From NCBI RefSeq assembly GCF_003012795.1, contig NZ_PXYH01000016.1, positions 29,429 through 93,428 on the forward strand: a stretch of DNA of 64,000 nucleotides, in the 5' to 3' direction. Origin of the DNA: Zobellella taiwanensis. GTDB lineage: Bacteria > Pseudomonadota > Gammaproteobacteria > Enterobacterales > Aeromonadaceae. The notes beneath the pieces were generated by a model, which saw only the letters and a list, made by a program, of their open reading frames with translations, did no database searches and was not told the DNA's origin. This document shows positions 48,934 to 61,046 of this stretch, in pieces. The stretch's first letter is position 1; each line of letters opens with the position of its first letter. Made by a program: the position numbers and the translations under genes.

Positions 48934-50009
48934 TCTGGCTGGCGGAATGGCTGACCCCCCATTTCAGTTTTTTCAACGTTTTCTCCTATCTGACCTTCAG
49001 GGCCATCATCTCGATCCTGACCGGCCTGTTCGTTTCCCTGTGGATAGGACCGCGGCTGATCCGCCGGTTGCAGATGTTGCAAATCGGCCAGGTGGTGCGC
49101 AACGACGGCCCCGAATCCCATTTCAGCAAGGCCGGTACCCCCACCATGGGCGGGCTGATGATCCTGATCGCCATCTTTGTGTCGGTGTTGCTGTGGGCGC
49201 GCCTGTCCAACCCCTATGTGTGGGTGGTGCTGTTCGTGCTCGGCGCCTTCGGCGCCATCGGCTTTGTGGACGACTACCGCAAGGTGGTGCGCAAGAACAC
49301 CGACGGCCTGATCGCCCGCTGGAAGTATTTCTGGCAGTCGGCGGCGGCACTGGCGGCGGCCGTCTTTGTTTACTGGATTGCCAAGGATCCGGCCCAGACC
49401 CAGCTGGTGGTGCCCTTCTTCAAGGACGTCATGCCCCAGCTCGGCCTGCTGTTCATCGTGCTCAGCTACTTTGTCATCGTCGGCTCCAGCAACGCGGTCA
49501 ACCTGACCGATGGCCTCGACGGCCTGGCCATTATGCCCACTGTCATGGTGGCGGCGGGCTTTGGCCTGGTGGCCTGGGCCACCGGCAACGTCAACTTTGC
49601 CGCCTACCTGCACATTCCCTATGTGGCCCACGCCGGCGAACTGACGGTGGTGTGCACTGCCATGGTGGGGGCGGGCCTGGGCTTCCTCTGGTTCAATACC
49701 TTCCCGGCCCAGGTATTCATGGGCGACGTGGGCTCCCTGGCTCTGGGGGCGGCCTTGGGCGCCATCGCGGTGCTGGTACGCCAGGAGTTCCTGTTGGTGA
49801 TCATGGGCGGCATTTTCGTGATCGAGACCCTGTCGGTGATCCTGCAGGTCGGCTCCTACAAGCTGCGCGGCCAGCGGATTTTCCGCATGGCGCCCATTCA
49901 CCACCATTACGAGCTAAAAGGCTGGCCCGAGCCCAGGGTGATCGTCCGCTTCTGGATCATCACCCTAATGCTGGTGCTGGTCGGCCTGGCCACCCTGAAG
50001 CTGAGATAA
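48927..50009 (+). CDS. mraY: phospho-MurNAc-pentapeptide transferase MraY
   Basis: A 360-residue integral membrane enzyme, E. coli length, making lipid I. It has about ten membrane helices; catalytic acidic clusters are [17 protein letters not shown] and [11 protein letters not shown], and the [11 protein letters not shown] cytoplasmic loop is conserved. A CAGGAGGG site precedes the ATG at 48927 inside the end of murF. Confidence 0.97.
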   Translation: MLVWLAEWLTPHFSFFNVFSYLTFRAIISILTGLFVSLWIGPRLIRRLQMLQIGQVVRNDGPESHFSKAGTPTMGGLMILIAIFVSVLLWARLSNPYVWVVLFVLGAFGAIGFVDDYRKVVRKNTDGLIARWKYFWQSAAALAAAVFVYWIAKDPAQTQLVVPFFKDVMPQLGLLFIVLSYFVIVGSSNAVNLTDGLDGLAIMPTVMVAAGFGLVAWATGNVNFAAYLHIPYVAHAGELTVVCTAMVGAGLGFLWFNTFPAQVFMGDVGSLALGAALGAIAVLVRQEFLLVIMGGIFVIETLSVILQVGSYKLRGQRIFRMAPIHHHYELKGWPEPRVIVRFWIITLMLVLVGLATLKLR

Positions 50010-50013
50010 GGCC

Positions 50014-51312
50014 ATGATCCCAGAGCGCGTCGTGATCATCGGATTGGGGCAAACGGGACTTTCCTGTGTGCGCTATTGCCTGGCCCGGGGTATCCTTCCC
50101 CTGGTCATGGACACTCGCGCCCGGCCCCCCGGGGTGGAGCAATTGCCCGCGGGGCTCGACTGCCGTTTTGGCGACCTGGACGCCGCCAGCCTGCTGGCGG
50201 CGGACTTGATCGTGGCCAGCCCCGGTGTGCCCCTGGCCACGCCGGCGCTGCGCCAGGCCCGGGCCGCGGGGGTGGAGATTGTGGGTGACGTGGAACTGTT
50301 CCTGCGCGAGTGCAAGGTTCCGGTCATCGCCATCACCGGCTCCAACGGCAAGAGCACCGTCACCACCCTGGTGGGCGAGATGGCCGCCGAGGCCGGCCTG
50401 GCGGTGGGGGTGGGCGGCAATATCGGCACCCCGGCGCTGGAGCTGCTGGACGGTCCGCTGGAACTGGCGGTACTGGAGCTGTCCAGCTTCCAGCTGGAAA
50501 CCACCCCCGGCCTGCGCGCCCTGGCTGCCACCGTGCTCAATATCAGCGAGGATCACCTGGATCGCTACGACTCCCTGGCCCATTACCGGGATACCAAACT
50601 CGGCATTTATCAGGGGGCCGGGTTGTGCCTTTATAACCGGGAAGACGACCAGACCCGTCCGCCGGCAGACCTGCCGGCGCTGAGTTTTGGCCTGGACGAG
50701 CGCGAGTACGGCCGAATCGCACAGGGCGGCGAACTCTGGCTGTCCCATGACGGTCGCCCCCGGCTGCCGGTGTCGGCGCTGCGAATTGTCGGCGCCCATA
50801 ACCAGCTCAATGCCCTGGCGGCGATGGCGCTGGCGGATGCGGCCGGGATCGCCCCGGCGGCCCAGGACGCCGTGCTGCGCCGGTTCGAGGGGCTGCCCCA
50901 CCGCTGCCAGTTTGTGGCCGAAAAGCACGGCGTGCGCTGGATCAACGACTCCAAGGCGACCAATGTGGGCGCCACCCTGGCGGCCATCGCCGGAGTGGCC
51001 GAGGCGGTGCCCGGCCGGTTGTGGCTGATTGCCGGCGGCCAGGGCAAGGGCCAGGATTTCGGTCCGCTCAAGCCCTTGCTCGTGCATACCCTAGCCGGCA
51101 TGGCCTGTTTCGGCCAGGACAGGGCCGAACTGCTGTGCCTGGCCGCCAATACCCGGGAAGTGGCGAACCTGGAGCAGGCGGTGGCCTGGTGCGCGCGCCA
51201 GGCAGTGCCCGGCGACTGGGTACTGCTGGCCCCGGCCTGTGCCAGCCTCGACATGTACCCCAATTATCAGGCCCGGGGAGAGCATTTCCGCGCCCTGGTG
51301 GAGGCCCTATGA
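50014..51312 (+). CDS. murD: UDP-MurNAc-L-Ala-D-Glu ligase MurD
   Basis: A 432-residue Mur ligase adding D-glutamate. The N-terminal nucleotide-binding loop GLGQTGLS (10-17) is followed by the ATP loop TGSNGKS (108-114), and C-terminal [11 protein letters not shown] and [16 protein letters not shown] are conserved. It starts 4 bp after mraY and overlaps ftsW by ATGA. Confidence 0.96.
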   Translation: MIPERVVIIGLGQTGLSCVRYCLARGILPLVMDTRARPPGVEQLPAGLDCRFGDLDAASLLAADLIVASPGVPLATPALRQARAAGVEIVGDVELFLRECKVPVIAITGSNGKSTVTTLVGEMAAEAGLAVGVGGNIGTPALELLDGPLELAVLELSSFQLETTPGLRALAATVLNISEDHLDRYDSLAHYRDTKLGIYQGAGLCLYNREDDQTRPPADLPALSFGLDEREYGRIAQGGELWLSHDGRPRLPVSALRIVGAHNQLNALAAMALADAAGIAPAAQDAVLRRFEGLPHRCQFVAEKHGVRWINDSKATNVGATLAAIAGVAEAVPGRLWLIAGGQGKGQDFGPLKPLLVHTLAGMACFGQDRAELLCLAANTREVANLEQAVAWCARQAVPGDWVLLAPACASLDMYPNYQARGEHFRALVEAL

Positions 51313-52484
51313 GGTGGCTGCCGGCCTTCAGCAGTGATTGGCTGCTGCGCCCTTCCCAGGGGCTGATCTACGATCGCCAGCTGGTGGTGCTGTCCCTGTC
51401 GCTGATGGCCATCGGGCTGGTGATGGTGTCTTCGGCCTCCATTGCCGAGGGTATCGCCGTGGGCGACGATGCGTTTTATTTCGTTAAGCGCCACGGTATT
51501 TTCCTGTTGATCTGCCTGTTCCTGTCGGCCCTGCTACTGCAGGTGCCCATGGCCCGCTGGCAGCGGTTCAACATTGCTTTCCTGATCCTGGCGCTGGTGC
51601 TGCTGGTGCTGGTGCTGGTGATTGGCCGCGAGGTCAACGGCAGCCAGCGCTGGCTGGCGCTGGGGCTGTTCAACGTACAGCCGGCCGAGATTGCCAAGCT
51701 GGCCCTGTTCACCTTCCTGGCGGGTTATCTGGTGCGCAAGCAGAACGAGGTCCGCCAGCAGTGGATCGGCTTTCTCAAGCCGCTGGTGGTGATGGGGCTG
51801 ATGTCCTCATTGCTGCTGATGCAGCCGGATCTGGGCTCGGTGGTGGTGCTGTTTGTGACCACCCTCGGCATGCTGTTTATCGCCGGCGCGCGCATGGCGC
51901 AGTTCATCAGCCTGCTCACCCTGGGGGTGGGGCTGGTGGTCGGCCTGATTGTCGCCGCTCCCTACCGGATGAAGCGGGTCACCTCCTTCCTCAACCCCTG
52001 GGAAGATCCCTTCGGCAGCGGTTACCAGCTGACCCAGTCGCTGATGGCCTTCGGCCGCGGCGGCTGGTTTGGCGAGGGCCTGGGCAATTCCATCCAGAAG
52101 CTCGAATACCTGCCCGAAGCCCACACCGACTTCGTGTTCGCCATCCTCGGCGAGGAGCTGGGTTTTACCGGCGTCATGCTGGTGTTGCTGCTGCAGGCCT
52201 GGCTGGCGTTCAAGGCGCTGCACATCGGCCACAAGGTGTTGCTGGGCGGGCGTCAGTACGAGGGTTACCTGGCCATGGGTATCGGCATCTGGTTCAGTTT
52301 CCAGACGGTGGTGAACGTGGGGGCCGCTTCGGGCCTGCTGCCCACCAAGGGGCTGACCCTGCCGCTGGTCAGCTACGGCGGCTCCAGCCTGATGGTGATG
52401 AGTGCGGCGGTGGCGGTGATGGTACGGATTGATTTTGAATGGCGTCGCGACAACATCCAGGCCCGGCACCGGGAGGCAACATGA
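51309..52484 (+). CDS. ftsW: septal peptidoglycan glycosyltransferase FtsW
   Basis: A 391-residue SEDS polymerase with about ten membrane helices, partner of FtsI. Typical blocks are [46 protein letters not shown], the catalytic-region [16 protein letters not shown] and the C-terminal [15 protein letters not shown] overlaps join it to murD and murG. Confidence 0.96.
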   Translation: MRWLPAFSSDWLLRPSQGLIYDRQLVVLSLSLMAIGLVMVSSASIAEGIAVGDDAFYFVKRHGIFLLICLFLSALLLQVPMARWQRFNIAFLILALVLLVLVLVIGREVNGSQRWLALGLFNVQPAEIAKLALFTFLAGYLVRKQNEVRQQWIGFLKPLVVMGLMSSLLLMQPDLGSVVVLFVTTLGMLFIAGARMAQFISLLTLGVGLVVGLIVAAPYRMKRVTSFLNPWEDPFGSGYQLTQSLMAFGRGGWFGEGLGNSIQKLEYLPEAHTDFVFAILGEELGFTGVMLVLLLQAWLAFKALHIGHKVLLGGRQYEGYLAMGIGIWFSFQTVVNVGAASGLLPTKGLTLPLVSYGGSSLMVMSAAVAVMVRIDFEWRRDNIQARHREAT

Positions 52485-53545
52485 ACAACGGCAAAACCCT
52501 GCTGGTGATGGCGGGCGGCACCGGGGGCCATGTGTTCCCCGGGCTGGCGGTGGCCGACGTGCTGCGTGAGCAGGGCTGGACGGTGCACTGGCTCGGTACC
52601 GCCGAGCGGATGGAAGCCCGGCTGGTGCCCGACCACGGCTATCCGCTGCACACCATCGATATTGCCGGGGTGCGCGGTAACGGCGCCAGGCGCCTGCTGC
52701 TGGCGCCCTTCCAGATTATCAAAGCGGTCTGGCAGGCGCGGCGGGTGCTGCGCCAGGTCCGGCCGGCGGTGGTGCTGGGCATGGGCGGCTTTGCCGCCGG
52801 TCCCGGCGGCGTGGCGGCCTGGCTGGCGGGCATTCCGCTGGTGCTGCATGAGCAGAACGCCGCCGCCGGCCTGACTAACCGCCTGCTGGCGCGCATTGCC
52901 GATCGGGTGCTGATGGCCTTTGCCGGCGCCTTTGCCCGCGGCGAGGTGGTCGGCAACCCGGTGCGCCCCGCCCTGGTGGCGCTGCCGCCGCCCGCCGAGC
53001 GCATTGGCCTAGAGCCGCAACCGCTGCGGCTGCTGGTGGTGGGCGGCAGCCTGGGCGCCAAGGTGCTGAACGAAGTGCTGCCCCGGGCGGTGGCCCTGGC
53101 GGGCAATATCCGGGTCCGCCACCAGACCGGGCGCGGCAATGCCGAGGCGGTGCGCGCGGCCTATGACGCGCTCGCTATCGAGGCCGAGGTGAGCGAGTTT
53201 ATCGACGACATGGCCGCCGCCTATGGCGAGGCCGATCTGGTGGTGTGCCGGGCCGGCGCCCTGACCGTGTCGGAACTGGCGGCCGCCGGCCTGGGGGCGA
53301 TTTTTGTGCCCTTGCCCCATGCGGTGGATGACCACCAGACCAAGAATGCCCGCTCCCTGGCGGATCAGGGCGCCGCCCTGGTGCTGCCCCAGTCCGGGTT
53401 CAGCGCCGAGGCGCTGGCGGCGCAACTGCAGCGCCTGGCGGGCGACCGGGAGCAACTGCTGGCGATGGCCGGCCGGGCCCGGCAACGGGCGATTACCGAT
53501 GCCGCACAGCGGGTGGCCGAGTGCCTGCGCGATGTGGCCAAATAA
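52481..53545 (+). CDS. murG: lipid II synthase MurG
   Basis: A 354-residue GT-B glycosyltransferase adding GlcNAc to lipid I. N-domain motif [17 protein letters not shown] and [15 protein letters not shown]-domain [25 protein letters not shown] and [21 protein letters not shown] site precedes the ATG at 52481, which overlaps ftsW. Confidence 0.96.
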   Translation: MNNGKTLLVMAGGTGGHVFPGLAVADVLREQGWTVHWLGTAERMEARLVPDHGYPLHTIDIAGVRGNGARRLLLAPFQIIKAVWQARRVLRQVRPAVVLGMGGFAAGPGGVAAWLAGIPLVLHEQNAAAGLTNRLLARIADRVLMAFAGAFARGEVVGNPVRPALVALPPPAERIGLEPQPLRLLVVGGSLGAKVLNEVLPRAVALAGNIRVRHQTGRGNAEAVRAAYDALAIEAEVSEFIDDMAAAYGEADLVVCRAGALTVSELAAAGLGAIFVPLPHAVDDHQTKNARSLADQGAALVLPQSGFSAEALAAQLQRLAGDREQLLAMAGRARQRAITDAAQRVAECLRDVAK

Positions 53546-53559
53546 ATTGAGAGAATGGC

Positions 53560-55020
53560 ATGACCAAGGTTGAACTGGCGAAATTGAGAAGCATGGTACC
53601 CGAGATGAGACGGGTGCGGCGTATCCACTTTATCGGCATCGGCGGTGCCGGTATGGGCGGTATTGCCGAAGTGCTGGCCAACGAAGGCTATGCCATTTCC
53701 GGCTCCGATATCGCCCATAACCCGGTCACCGATCGGCTGGCGGCCATGGGCGCCACCATCTACCTGGGCCACCAGGCCCAGCAGGTGGCCGGAGCCAGCG
53801 TGGTGGTGGTCTCCACCGCCATCAGTCCCGACAACCCCGAGCTGCTGGCGGCGCGGGATCTGCGCATTCCGGTGGTGCGCCGGGCCGAAATGCTGGCCGA
53901 GCTGATGCGCTTTCGCCACGGTGTGGCGGTGGCCGGCACCCACGGCAAAACCACCACCACCAGCCTGGTGGCCAGCATCTACGGCGAAGCGGGCAGGGAT
54001 CCCACCTTCGTGATTGGCGGCCTGCTCAACAGCGCCGGCTGCAACGCCCGCCTGGGCAGCAGCCGTTATCTTATCGCCGAGGCGGATGAAAGCGATGCCT
54101 CCTTCCTGCACCTGCAGCCCATGGTATCCGTGGTGACCAATATAGAAGCGGATCACATGGACACCTACGGCGGCGACTTCAGCAAGCTGGAAGGCACCTT
54201 TATCGATTTCCTGCACAACCTGCCCTTTTACGGCCTGGCGGTGCTTTGCGTCGATGACGACGTGATCCGCAGCATGTTGCCCCGGGTATCCCGCCAGTTC
54301 GTGAGCTACGGTTTCGCCGCCGACGCCGACTACAGGGTGGAGGATTTCAGCCAGCACCGGGATCACAGCCGTTTCCGGGTGTGCCGTCCCGACGGCAGTT
54401 GCCTGGAGGTGCAGCTCAACCTGCCCGGCCGCCACAATGCCCAGAATGCGGCGGCGGCCATCGCCGTGGCCTGCGAGGACGGCATCGCCGACGAGGCCAT
54501 ACTGGCGGCGCTGAAAAAATTCGAAGGGGTGGGCCGGCGCTTCCAGCAGTATGGCGAGTTCGACACCGGTCGCGGCCTGGCCAAACTGGTGGACGACTAC
54601 GGCCACCACCCGAGCGAGGTACGCGCCACCCAGAATGCGGTGCGCGCCGGCTGGCCCGAGCGCCGGTTGGTGACCATTTACCAGCCCCACCGTTATACCC
54701 GCACCCGGGATCTGTACGAGGACTTCGTCGATGTGCTGTCGAAAAGCGATGTACTGATCCTGCTGGAGGTGTACAGTGCGGGCGAAGCGCCCATTCCTGG
54801 TGCCGACAGCCGGGCCCTGTGCCGCTCCATCCGCAGTCGTGGCCAGATGGAGCCGATTTATGTGGCTTCCCCGGACGAGGTGCCGGCGGTATTGGCGGAG
54901 CTGCTGCAGGACGGCGACCTGGTGCTGACTCAGGGCGCCGGCAATGTGGGCGGGTTGGCGCGCAGGCTCGGCCAGCTCAAGTTATCCATAGCGGCGATGA
55001 AACAACAGGGAGAGCAGTGA
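53560..55020 (+). CDS. murC: UDP-MurNAc-L-alanine ligase MurC
   Basis: A 486-residue Mur ligase for the first stem residue. The UDP-binding loop [14 protein letters not shown] (26-39) and ATP loop GTHGKT (126-131) are intact; the C-terminal [15 protein letters not shown] and TQGAGNVG blocks are typical. It begins 14 bp after murG; the TGA shares a base with the ddlB ATG. Confidence 0.97.
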   Translation: MTKVELAKLRSMVPEMRRVRRIHFIGIGGAGMGGIAEVLANEGYAISGSDIAHNPVTDRLAAMGATIYLGHQAQQVAGASVVVVSTAISPDNPELLAARDLRIPVVRRAEMLAELMRFRHGVAVAGTHGKTTTTSLVASIYGEAGRDPTFVIGGLLNSAGCNARLGSSRYLIAEADESDASFLHLQPMVSVVTNIEADHMDTYGGDFSKLEGTFIDFLHNLPFYGLAVLCVDDDVIRSMLPRVSRQFVSYGFAADADYRVEDFSQHRDHSRFRVCRPDGSCLEVQLNLPGRHNAQNAAAAIAVACEDGIADEAILAALKKFEGVGRRFQQYGEFDTGRGLAKLVDDYGHHPSEVRATQNAVRAGWPERRLVTIYQPHRYTRTRDLYEDFVDVLSKSDVLILLEVYSAGEAPIPGADSRALCRSIRSRGQMEPIYVASPDEVPAVLAELLQDGDLVLTQGAGNVGGLARRLGQLKLSIAAMKQQGEQ

Positions 55021-55937
55021 TGAGTGATTTCGGCAAGGTTGCGGTACTGTTCGGCGGACGCTCCGCCGAGCGGGAAGTGTCGCTGCGCTCCGGTGCCGCC
55101 GTGCTGGCCGGGCTGGAGCGGGCCGGGGTCGATGCCCAGGGCATCGATACCCGGGATTACCCCCTGGCCCGGCTGAAGGAAGAAGGCTTTGATCGCGCCT
55201 TTATCGTGGTGCACGGCCGTGGCGGCGAGGACGGCACCCTGCAGGGAGCGCTGGAGCACCTGGGATTACCCTATACCGGTTCCCGGGTGCTGGGCGCGGC
55301 GCTGGCCATGGACAAGATCCGCACCAAGCAGGTATGGCGTGCCATGGGACTGCCCACCGCCGACTTTCGCATCGTCCACAAGCAGGATTTCAACCCCGGG
55401 GACGCGGCGGCCCTGCTGGCCCAGTTCATGGGGCCCGTGTTCGTCAAGCCGTCTCACGAGGGATCCAGTATCGGCATGACCAAGGCCACCGATGCGGCCA
55501 CCCTGGCCAAGGCCATCGAAGAGGCCTTCAGGTTTGACGACGAGGTGCTGATCGAGAGTTTTATCGAAGGCGACGAGTACACCGTCAGCATTCTGGGCGA
55601 TGCCGCCCTGCCGGCCATCCGGCTGCGCACGCCCCATGATTTTTATGATTATTCCGCCAAGTACCAGTCCGGCGATACCGAATACCTTTGTCCCTGCGGC
55701 CTGGATCGGGCCGACGAGCAGGAACTCGGCGAATTGTGCCTGGCGGCGTTCCGGGCGGTGGCCGCCAGCGGCTGGGGCCGGGTGGATCTGATGCGCGACA
55801 GGCAGGGTCAGTGGTGGCTGCTGGAGGTGAATACGGTCCCCGGCATGACCGAGACCAGCCTGGTGCCCAAGGCGGCCAAGGTGGCCGGGCTGTCCTTCGA
55901 CCAGTTGGTGGTTCGGGTGTTGGAGATGGCACACTGA
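55020..55937 (+). CDS. ddlB: D-alanine-D-alanine ligase DdlB
   Basis: A 305-residue ATP-grasp ligase. Motifs are LFGGRSAEREVSLRSG, HGRGGEDGTLQGALEHLGLPYTGS, KPSHEGSSIGM and the metal-binding VNTVPGMTETSLVPKAA. A Tyr in the omega-loop (YDYSAKY) indicates the ordinary D-Ala-D-Ala product, not D-Ala-D-lactate. The start shares one base with the murC stop. Confidence 0.96.
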   Translation: MSDFGKVAVLFGGRSAEREVSLRSGAAVLAGLERAGVDAQGIDTRDYPLARLKEEGFDRAFIVVHGRGGEDGTLQGALEHLGLPYTGSRVLGAALAMDKIRTKQVWRAMGLPTADFRIVHKQDFNPGDAAALLAQFMGPVFVKPSHEGSSIGMTKATDAATLAKAIEEAFRFDDEVLIESFIEGDEYTVSILGDAALPAIRLRTPHDFYDYSAKYQSGDTEYLCPCGLDRADEQELGELCLAAFRAVAASGWGRVDLMRDRQGQWWLLEVNTVPGMTETSLVPKAAKVAGLSFDQLVVRVLEMAH

Positions 55938-55938
55938 T

Positions 55939-56709
55939 ATGAATGACGCCGTGGTCGTCCGAACCCGACTGGGGTTTATTTCCGGACTGGTGTTCTTCCT
56001 GCTGGTGCTGGCGGCACTGGTCTGGGGATTGTGGCACCTGGCGATGTGGATGACGGCGGCCAACCAGGTACCGGTGAACAGCCTGATCATTCAGGGCGAG
56101 CACCGTTACCTGGGCCGGGATGAAATCCGCGAGGCGGTACTGGAACTGCCCGAGGTGGGCAATTTCTTTACCCTGGAGGTGGACCAGGTACAGCAACGGC
56201 TGCTGGCCCTGCCCTGGGTGTACCAGGCCTCGGTGCGCAAGCAGTGGCCCGATACCCTCAGGGTTTATATCGTGGAGCAGCCGGTGGTGGCCTTCTGGAA
56301 CGAAGACGCCATGCTCAACAGCCATGGCGACATCTTCCGGGCCCGGCGCGGCGAGCTGGAACTGGTGAGCCTGTCCGGGCCGGATCAGGAGGCGGGCAGG
56401 GTACTGCAGGAGTACCAGGCCCTGCAACGTCAGCTGGGGGCGCGGGGTTACCGGATCAGTCGGATTCACCTGACCCCCCGATTTTCCTGGGAGCTGACCC
56501 TGGAGGACGGGGTCAGGCTGATCCTGGGGCGGGATGATATCGAAGCCAGGTTACAACGATTTATTGATGTCTATCCGGGCATCGTCGGGCGCGAGCGGGT
56601 GGCTTACCTCGATCTGCGCTACGACACCGGGTTGGCGGTAGGATGGAAGCAGGACGAAGAGACTGATAATGACCAAGAGCGCGGAACGAAATCTGATCGT
56701 CGGGCTTGA
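55939..56709 (+). CDS. ftsQ: cell division protein FtsQ
   Basis: A 256-residue bitopic divisome scaffold with one membrane helix (about 14-36), a POTRA domain (about 47-115, VNSLIIQGEHRYLGRDEI) and the beta-domain that binds FtsB/FtsL. It follows ddlB by 1 bp. Its last 41 bp overlap ftsA in another frame, so the Q-rich [12 protein letters not shown] tail may be poorly constrained. Confidence 0.95.
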   Translation: MNDAVVVRTRLGFISGLVFFLLVLAALVWGLWHLAMWMTAANQVPVNSLIIQGEHRYLGRDEIREAVLELPEVGNFFTLEVDQVQQRLLALPWVYQASVRKQWPDTLRVYIVEQPVVAFWNEDAMLNSHGDIFRARRGELELVSLSGPDQEAGRVLQEYQALQRQLGARGYRISRIHLTPRFSWELTLEDGVRLILGRDDIEARLQRFIDVYPGIVGRERVAYLDLRYDTGLAVGWKQDEETDNDQERGTKSDRRA

Positions 56710-57925
56710 TATCGGCACGGCCAAGGTCACGGCCCTGGTGGGCGAAGTGCTGCCGGACGGCGAGCTGAATATCATCGGCCTCGGCAGCCACTCCTCCAAG
56801 GGGATGGACAAGGGCGGCGTGAACGATCTCGAGTCGGTGGTCAAATCCCTGAAGCGGGCGGTGGATGAGGCCGAGATGATGGCCGACTGCCAGATCACCT
56901 CGGTTTACCTGGGGCTGTCGGGCAAGCACATCGAATGCCGCAACGAAACCGGCATGGTGCCCATTTCCGACGAGGAAGTGACCCAGGAAGACGTGGACAA
57001 CGTCATCCATACCGCCAAGTCGGTGCGCCTGTCCGATGAACACCGGGTGCTGCATGTGCTGCCCCAGGAGTTTTCCATCGACTTCCAGGAAGGGATCAAA
57101 AATCCCATCGGCCTGTCGGGGGTGCGCATGCACGCCAAGGTGCACCTGATCACCTGCCACAACGACATGGCGCGCAATATCGAAAAATGCGTGGAGCGTC
57201 TGGGCCTGCGAGTAGACCAGCTTATTTTCAGCGCACTGGCATCCAGTTATGCGGTGCTGACCGACGATGAGAAAGAGCTGGGTGTATGCGTAGTCGATAT
57301 CGGCGGCGGCACCATGGACATGGCGGTGTTCACCGGCGGCGCCCTGCGCCACACCAAGGTGATCCCCTATGCGGGCAGCACCGTGACCAGCGACATCGCC
57401 TATGCCTTCGGTACGCCGCCGCTCGATGCGGAAGCGATCAAGGTGCGTCACGGCTGCGCCTTCAGCCGGTTGGTGAGCAAGGAGGACACCATAGAAGTGC
57501 CCAGCGTGGGCGGCCGCCCGGCCCGCAGCCTGCAGCGCCAGACCCTGGCCGAGGTGATCGAGCCGCGCTACAGCGAGCTGCTCGGCATGATCAATCAGGA
57601 GCTGGCACGGGTACAGAGCGAACTGAAAAAGGCCGGGGTCAAGCATCAGCTTGCCGCCGGCCTGGTGCTGACCGGCGGCGCCGCGCAGATTGAGGGACTG
57701 GTGGAGTGCGCCGAGCAGATCTTCCAGTGCCAGGTGCGCATCGGCCAGCCGGACGGGGTCAGGGGATTATCGGATTATGTTGAGACGCCGGTGTACTCCA
57801 CCGCCGTGGGGCTGTTGCAATACGGCAAGGAGCACCAGTCGGCGCCGCAACTGGACTACAACAACAAGGCCAGTGTCACCAGCCTGATTAAACGGGTCGG
57901 CAACTGGCTGCGTGGCGAATTTTAA
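56669..57925 (+). CDS. ftsA: cell division protein FtsA
   Basis: A 418-residue actin-like protein that tethers FtsZ to the membrane and recruits the divisome. Nucleotide motifs are [14 protein letters not shown] (12-25) and [14 protein letters not shown]; the 1C subdomain lies at about 85-165. The C-terminal amphipathic helix [14 protein letters not shown] is the membrane-targeting sequence. The ATG at 56669 is inside ftsQ (41-bp overlap). Confidence 0.97.
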   Translation: MTKSAERNLIVGLDIGTAKVTALVGEVLPDGELNIIGLGSHSSKGMDKGGVNDLESVVKSLKRAVDEAEMMADCQITSVYLGLSGKHIECRNETGMVPISDEEVTQEDVDNVIHTAKSVRLSDEHRVLHVLPQEFSIDFQEGIKNPIGLSGVRMHAKVHLITCHNDMARNIEKCVERLGLRVDQLIFSALASSYAVLTDDEKELGVCVVDIGGGTMDMAVFTGGALRHTKVIPYAGSTVTSDIAYAFGTPPLDAEAIKVRHGCAFSRLVSKEDTIEVPSVGGRPARSLQRQTLAEVIEPRYSELLGMINQELARVQSELKKAGVKHQLAAGLVLTGGAAQIEGLVECAEQIFQCQVRIGQPDGVRGLSDYVETPVYSTAVGLLQYGKEHQSAPQLDYNNKASVTSLIKRVGNWLRGEF

Positions 57926-57966
57926 TCTTGGCAGGAACCAACCAAGAGCAAAGCGGAGAGAGACTT

Positions 57967-59106
57967 ATGTTTGAACTGATGAATGATCACGAGCAGGAAG
58001 CCGTCATTAAGGTGGTCGGTGTGGGTGGCGGCGGCGGCAACGCCGTCGAGCACATGGTGCGCGAAAACCTGGAAGGCGTCGAATTCCTGGCCATCAATAC
58101 CGATGCCCAGGCGCTGCGCAATTCCAGTGCCAGCACTACCCTGCAAGTCGGCAGCGCCATTACGAAAGGCCTGGGCGCGGGCGCCAATCCGGAAGTGGGC
58201 CGCGACGCGGCGCTGGAAGACAAGGACGCCATCCGCGACCTGCTGGACGGCGCCGACATGGTGTTCATCGCCGCCGGCATGGGTGGCGGCACCGGCACCG
58301 GCGCCGCGCCGGTGGTGGCGGAAGTGGCCAAGGAGCTGGGTATCCTGACCGTGGCGGTGGTGACCAAGCCCTTTGCCTTCGAAGGCAAAAAGCGCATGAA
58401 CTACGCCCAGCAGGGCATCAACGAACTGGCCAAGCACGTCGACTCGCTGATCACCATTCCCAACGACAAGCTGCTCAAGGTGCTGGGCCGGGGCATTTCC
58501 CTGCTGGACGCCTTCAAGGCCGCCAACAACGTGTTGCTGGGTGCGGTGCAGGGCATTGCCGAGCTGATCACCCGCCCCGGCCTCATCAACGTCGACTTCG
58601 CCGACGTACGCACCGTGATGCGGGAAATGGGCACCGCCATGATGGGCACCGGCAGCGCCACCGGGGAAGACCGTGCCGAGGAAGCCGCCGAGAAGGCCAT
58701 CTCCAGCCCCTTGCTGGAAGACGTGGATCTGGCCGGCGCCAGGGGCATACTGGTGAACATCACCGCCGGCCTCGACATGACCATCGAGGAGTTCGAAACC
58801 GTGGGCAACGCGGTCAAGGCCTTCGCCTCCGAGAACGCCACCGTGGTGGTGGGCACCGTGCTGGATCCGGAAATCAGCGACGAACTGCGCGTCACCGTGG
58901 TGGCCACCGGCATCGGTGCCGAGCGCAAGCCCGACATCACCCTGGTGAAGTCCGGCTCCAGCCGGGACGACAACGGCATGCGCCGGCTCGACAGCGGTCG
59001 CGAGGAGCAGTCGGGCAAGCTGGCGGTGAATGCCGACAATACCCAGGTCAAGACCGATCTCGACTACCTGGATATTCCGGCCTTCCTGCGCAAACAGGCT
59101 GACTGA
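57967..59106 (+). CDS. ftsZ: cell division GTPase FtsZ
   Basis: A 379-residue tubulin homologue forming the Z-ring. The GTP signature GGGTGTG is at 106-112, and the T7 loop around [12 protein letters not shown] short variable linker and the C-terminal peptide [15 protein letters not shown], which binds FtsA/ZipA, end the protein. The ATG at 57967 follows GCGGAGAGAG; an upstream in-frame start would add 13 residues of non-family sequence. Confidence 0.98.
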   Translation: MFELMNDHEQEAVIKVVGVGGGGGNAVEHMVRENLEGVEFLAINTDAQALRNSSASTTLQVGSAITKGLGAGANPEVGRDAALEDKDAIRDLLDGADMVFIAAGMGGGTGTGAAPVVAEVAKELGILTVAVVTKPFAFEGKKRMNYAQQGINELAKHVDSLITIPNDKLLKVLGRGISLLDAFKAANNVLLGAVQGIAELITRPGLINVDFADVRTVMREMGTAMMGTGSATGEDRAEEAAEKAISSPLLEDVDLAGARGILVNITAGLDMTIEEFETVGNAVKAFASENATVVVGTVLDPEISDELRVTVVATGIGAERKPDITLVKSGSSRDDNGMRRLDSGREEQSGKLAVNADNTQVKTDLDYLDIPAFLRKQAD

Positions 59107-59119
59107 AAAACGTACTGCA

Positions 59120-59148
59120 TTGAGGCAGGCGGATAACTGTGCTAGCAT
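59120..59148 (+). promoter_or_regulatory. promoter of lpxC, with extended -10
   Basis: TTGAGG (59120-59125), exactly 17 bp, TAGCAT (59143-59148), preceded by TGC to make an extended -10. It lies 55 bp before the lpxC ATG and allows expression separate from ftsZ. Confidence 0.65.
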
Positions 59149-59203
59149 GTCTGACCACTTTAATCTGGTTCGGACCGGGCCCTTTTGACTGGCGGAAACC
59201 CTT

Positions 59204-60127
59204 ATGATTAGACAACGAACCCTGAAAAATACCGTGCAGGCCACCGGAATCGGCCTGCATTCCGGCCACAAGGTGCAGCTGCGCTTTGTTCCCGCGCCGG
59301 CCAACACAGGTATCGTGTTTCGTCGTACCGATCTGGATCCCCAGGTCGAAATCCGGGCCGACGCCGACCTGGTGAAGGACACCATGCTGTGCACCGCCCT
59401 GGTCAACGAGCAGGGGGTGCGGGTTTCCACCATAGAGCACCTGTCGGCGGCGCTGGCCGGGCTGGGTATCGACAACCTCTATATCGAGGTGGATGCCCCC
59501 GAGGTGCCGGTGATGGACGGCAGTTCCCATCCCTTCATCTATCTGCTCCAGTCCGGCGGCATCCGCGAACTGAACGCGCTCAAGCGCTTCATCCGCATCA
59601 AGCAGCCGGTGCGGGTGGAAGACGGTGACAAGTGGGCGGAATTCCGGCCCTACCGGGGCGGTTTCAAGATGGATCTGACCATCGACTTCAAGCACCCGGT
59701 ATTCGAAGGCCAGAGCCAGCATCTGGTGCTGGATTTTTCCGGCGCGGCCTTTGTGAAGGAACTGAGCCGAGCCCGGACCTTCGGTTTTATGCGCGACATC
59801 GAGTACCTGCATTCCCAAAACCTGGCCCTGGGCGGCAGCCTGGAAAACGCCGTGGTGCTGGACGACTACAAGGTGCTGAACGAAGATGGCCTGCGCTACC
59901 CCAACGAGTTCGTCAAGCACAAGATGCTGGACGCCATCGGCGACCTCTACATGTGCAACCACAGCATCCTGGGCGAATTCCGGGCCTACAAGACCGGGCA
60001 CGCCCTCAACAACAACCTGCTGCGGGCCTTGCTGGCGCAGACCCAAGCCTGGGAAATCGTGACCTTCGGTGACGAAGGGGCCGAATCGCCGATTCGCTAC
60101 TACGATACCGCCTTTAATCCTGCCTGA
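59204..60127 (+). CDS. lpxC: UDP-3-O-acyl-N-acetylglucosamine deacetylase LpxC
   Basis: A 307-residue zinc deacetylase, the committed step of lipid A synthesis. Zinc ligands are His79 (TIEHLSAAL) and the HKMLDAIGD pair, and the catalytic histidine is in [13 protein letters not shown]. In E. coli LpxC is degraded by FtsH through its C-terminus; the tail here (DTAFNPA) is hydrophobic and similar in kind. It is followed by a strong terminator. Confidence 0.97.
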   Translation: MIRQRTLKNTVQATGIGLHSGHKVQLRFVPAPANTGIVFRRTDLDPQVEIRADADLVKDTMLCTALVNEQGVRVSTIEHLSAALAGLGIDNLYIEVDAPEVPVMDGSSHPFIYLLQSGGIRELNALKRFIRIKQPVRVEDGDKWAEFRPYRGGFKMDLTIDFKHPVFEGQSQHLVLDFSGAAFVKELSRARTFGFMRDIEYLHSQNLALGGSLENAVVLDDYKVLNEDGLRYPNEFVKHKMLDAIGDLYMCNHSILGEFRAYKTGHALNNNLLRALLAQTQAWEIVTFGDEGAESPIRYYDTAFNPA

Positions 60128-60139
60128 CCCTGTATCCAG

Positions 60140-60182
60140 CACGCCGGCATCTCTCCGCGCCGGCGTGTTTTCTTTTTTTTCT
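60140..60182 (+). terminator. intrinsic terminator of lpxC
   Basis: CACGCCGGC and GCCGGCGTG pair (9 bp) around a 10-nt loop, followed by TTTTCTTTTTTTT. It isolates the dcw-lpxC transcripts from the M23 peptidase gene. Confidence 0.93.
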
Positions 60183-60194
60183 GCAGTGTAAACC

Positions 60195-61046
60195 ATGACT
60201 TCATCCTCCCCGTCCGCGCCGGTTCGCGCCACCCGTCCCCCGCTGTTCCGGTTGTGGGTGCTGCTTGCCCTGGTGCAACTGCCGGTGGCTTTCTACCTTT
60301 ACAGCCAGTGGCAGCTGAGTCTGCAGCAGAACCAGCAGCTCAGCCGCCAGCTGGAACGCCAGCAGCAGGGCCAGCAACGCCAACTGCAACTGATTGGCGA
60401 GCGCCTGGGCCGGTTACAGGCGGATCTGGGCCAACTGGGTGCCCTCGGCCAGCGGCTGGTCAACGACTACGATCTGGGCGATGAATTGCCGGTCCAGCGG
60501 CTGGATCCCAACCTGCTCAAGCGCCCCTTCAACGGCTTCGCCGAGCTGAACCAGGCCCTGACCCAGGTGTCGGAACAGACCCGGGAATACGGCATGACCC
60601 TGGCTGCCCTTGAATCCATGCTGCTTAATCTCCATATAAATGAAATCACCCAGGTACACGGCCACCCGGTGCCGGACGGCCGGGCCCGCCTGAGCTCGGG
60701 ATTTGGCCAGCGCCGTGACCCTTTCACCGGCCGTACCCGCTGGCACAAGGGGGTCGATTTTTCCGGGCGGCGCGGCCAGCCCATCGCCGCCACTGCCGCC
60801 GGCGTGGTCTCTGCGGTAGAATACCATCCCGCCTTCGGTGGCCTGGTCGAAATCAGCCATGGTCGGGGCTGGGTAACCCGCTATGCCCACGTGGATTCGC
60901 AACTGGTGGAAATCGGCGAGCGGGTCGAGGCCGGGCAGCATATCGCCCTGATGGGCCGGACCGGTCGGGCGACCGGTGTCCACCTGCATTATGAAGTGCT
61001 CAAGGGGAACAAACAGCTGGATCCGGCACGGTTCCTGCCCCGGTAG
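60195..61046 (+). CDS. M23-family (LytM) membrane-anchored peptidase
   Basis: A 283-residue protein with a basic N-terminus, one membrane helix (about 18-37), a glutamine-rich coiled coil (about 40-85) and a C-terminal LytM domain. The zinc/catalytic residues are complete: His184 and Asp188 (HKGVD), His232 (YAHVD) and His265 (HLHYEV). An active peptidoglycan endopeptidase is therefore likely, unlike degenerate LytM activators such as EnvC or NlpD. It occupies the lpxC-secA gap where E. coli has secM. The ATG at 60195 lies just after the lpxC terminator. Confidence 0.88.
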   Translation: MTSSSPSAPVRATRPPLFRLWVLLALVQLPVAFYLYSQWQLSLQQNQQLSRQLERQQQGQQRQLQLIGERLGRLQADLGQLGALGQRLVNDYDLGDELPVQRLDPNLLKRPFNGFAELNQALTQVSEQTREYGMTLAALESMLLNLHINEITQVHGHPVPDGRARLSSGFGQRRDPFTGRTRWHKGVDFSGRRGQPIAATAAGVVSAVEYHPAFGGLVEISHGRGWVTRYAHVDSQLVEIGERVEAGQHIALMGRTGRATGVHLHYEVLKGNKQLDPARFLPR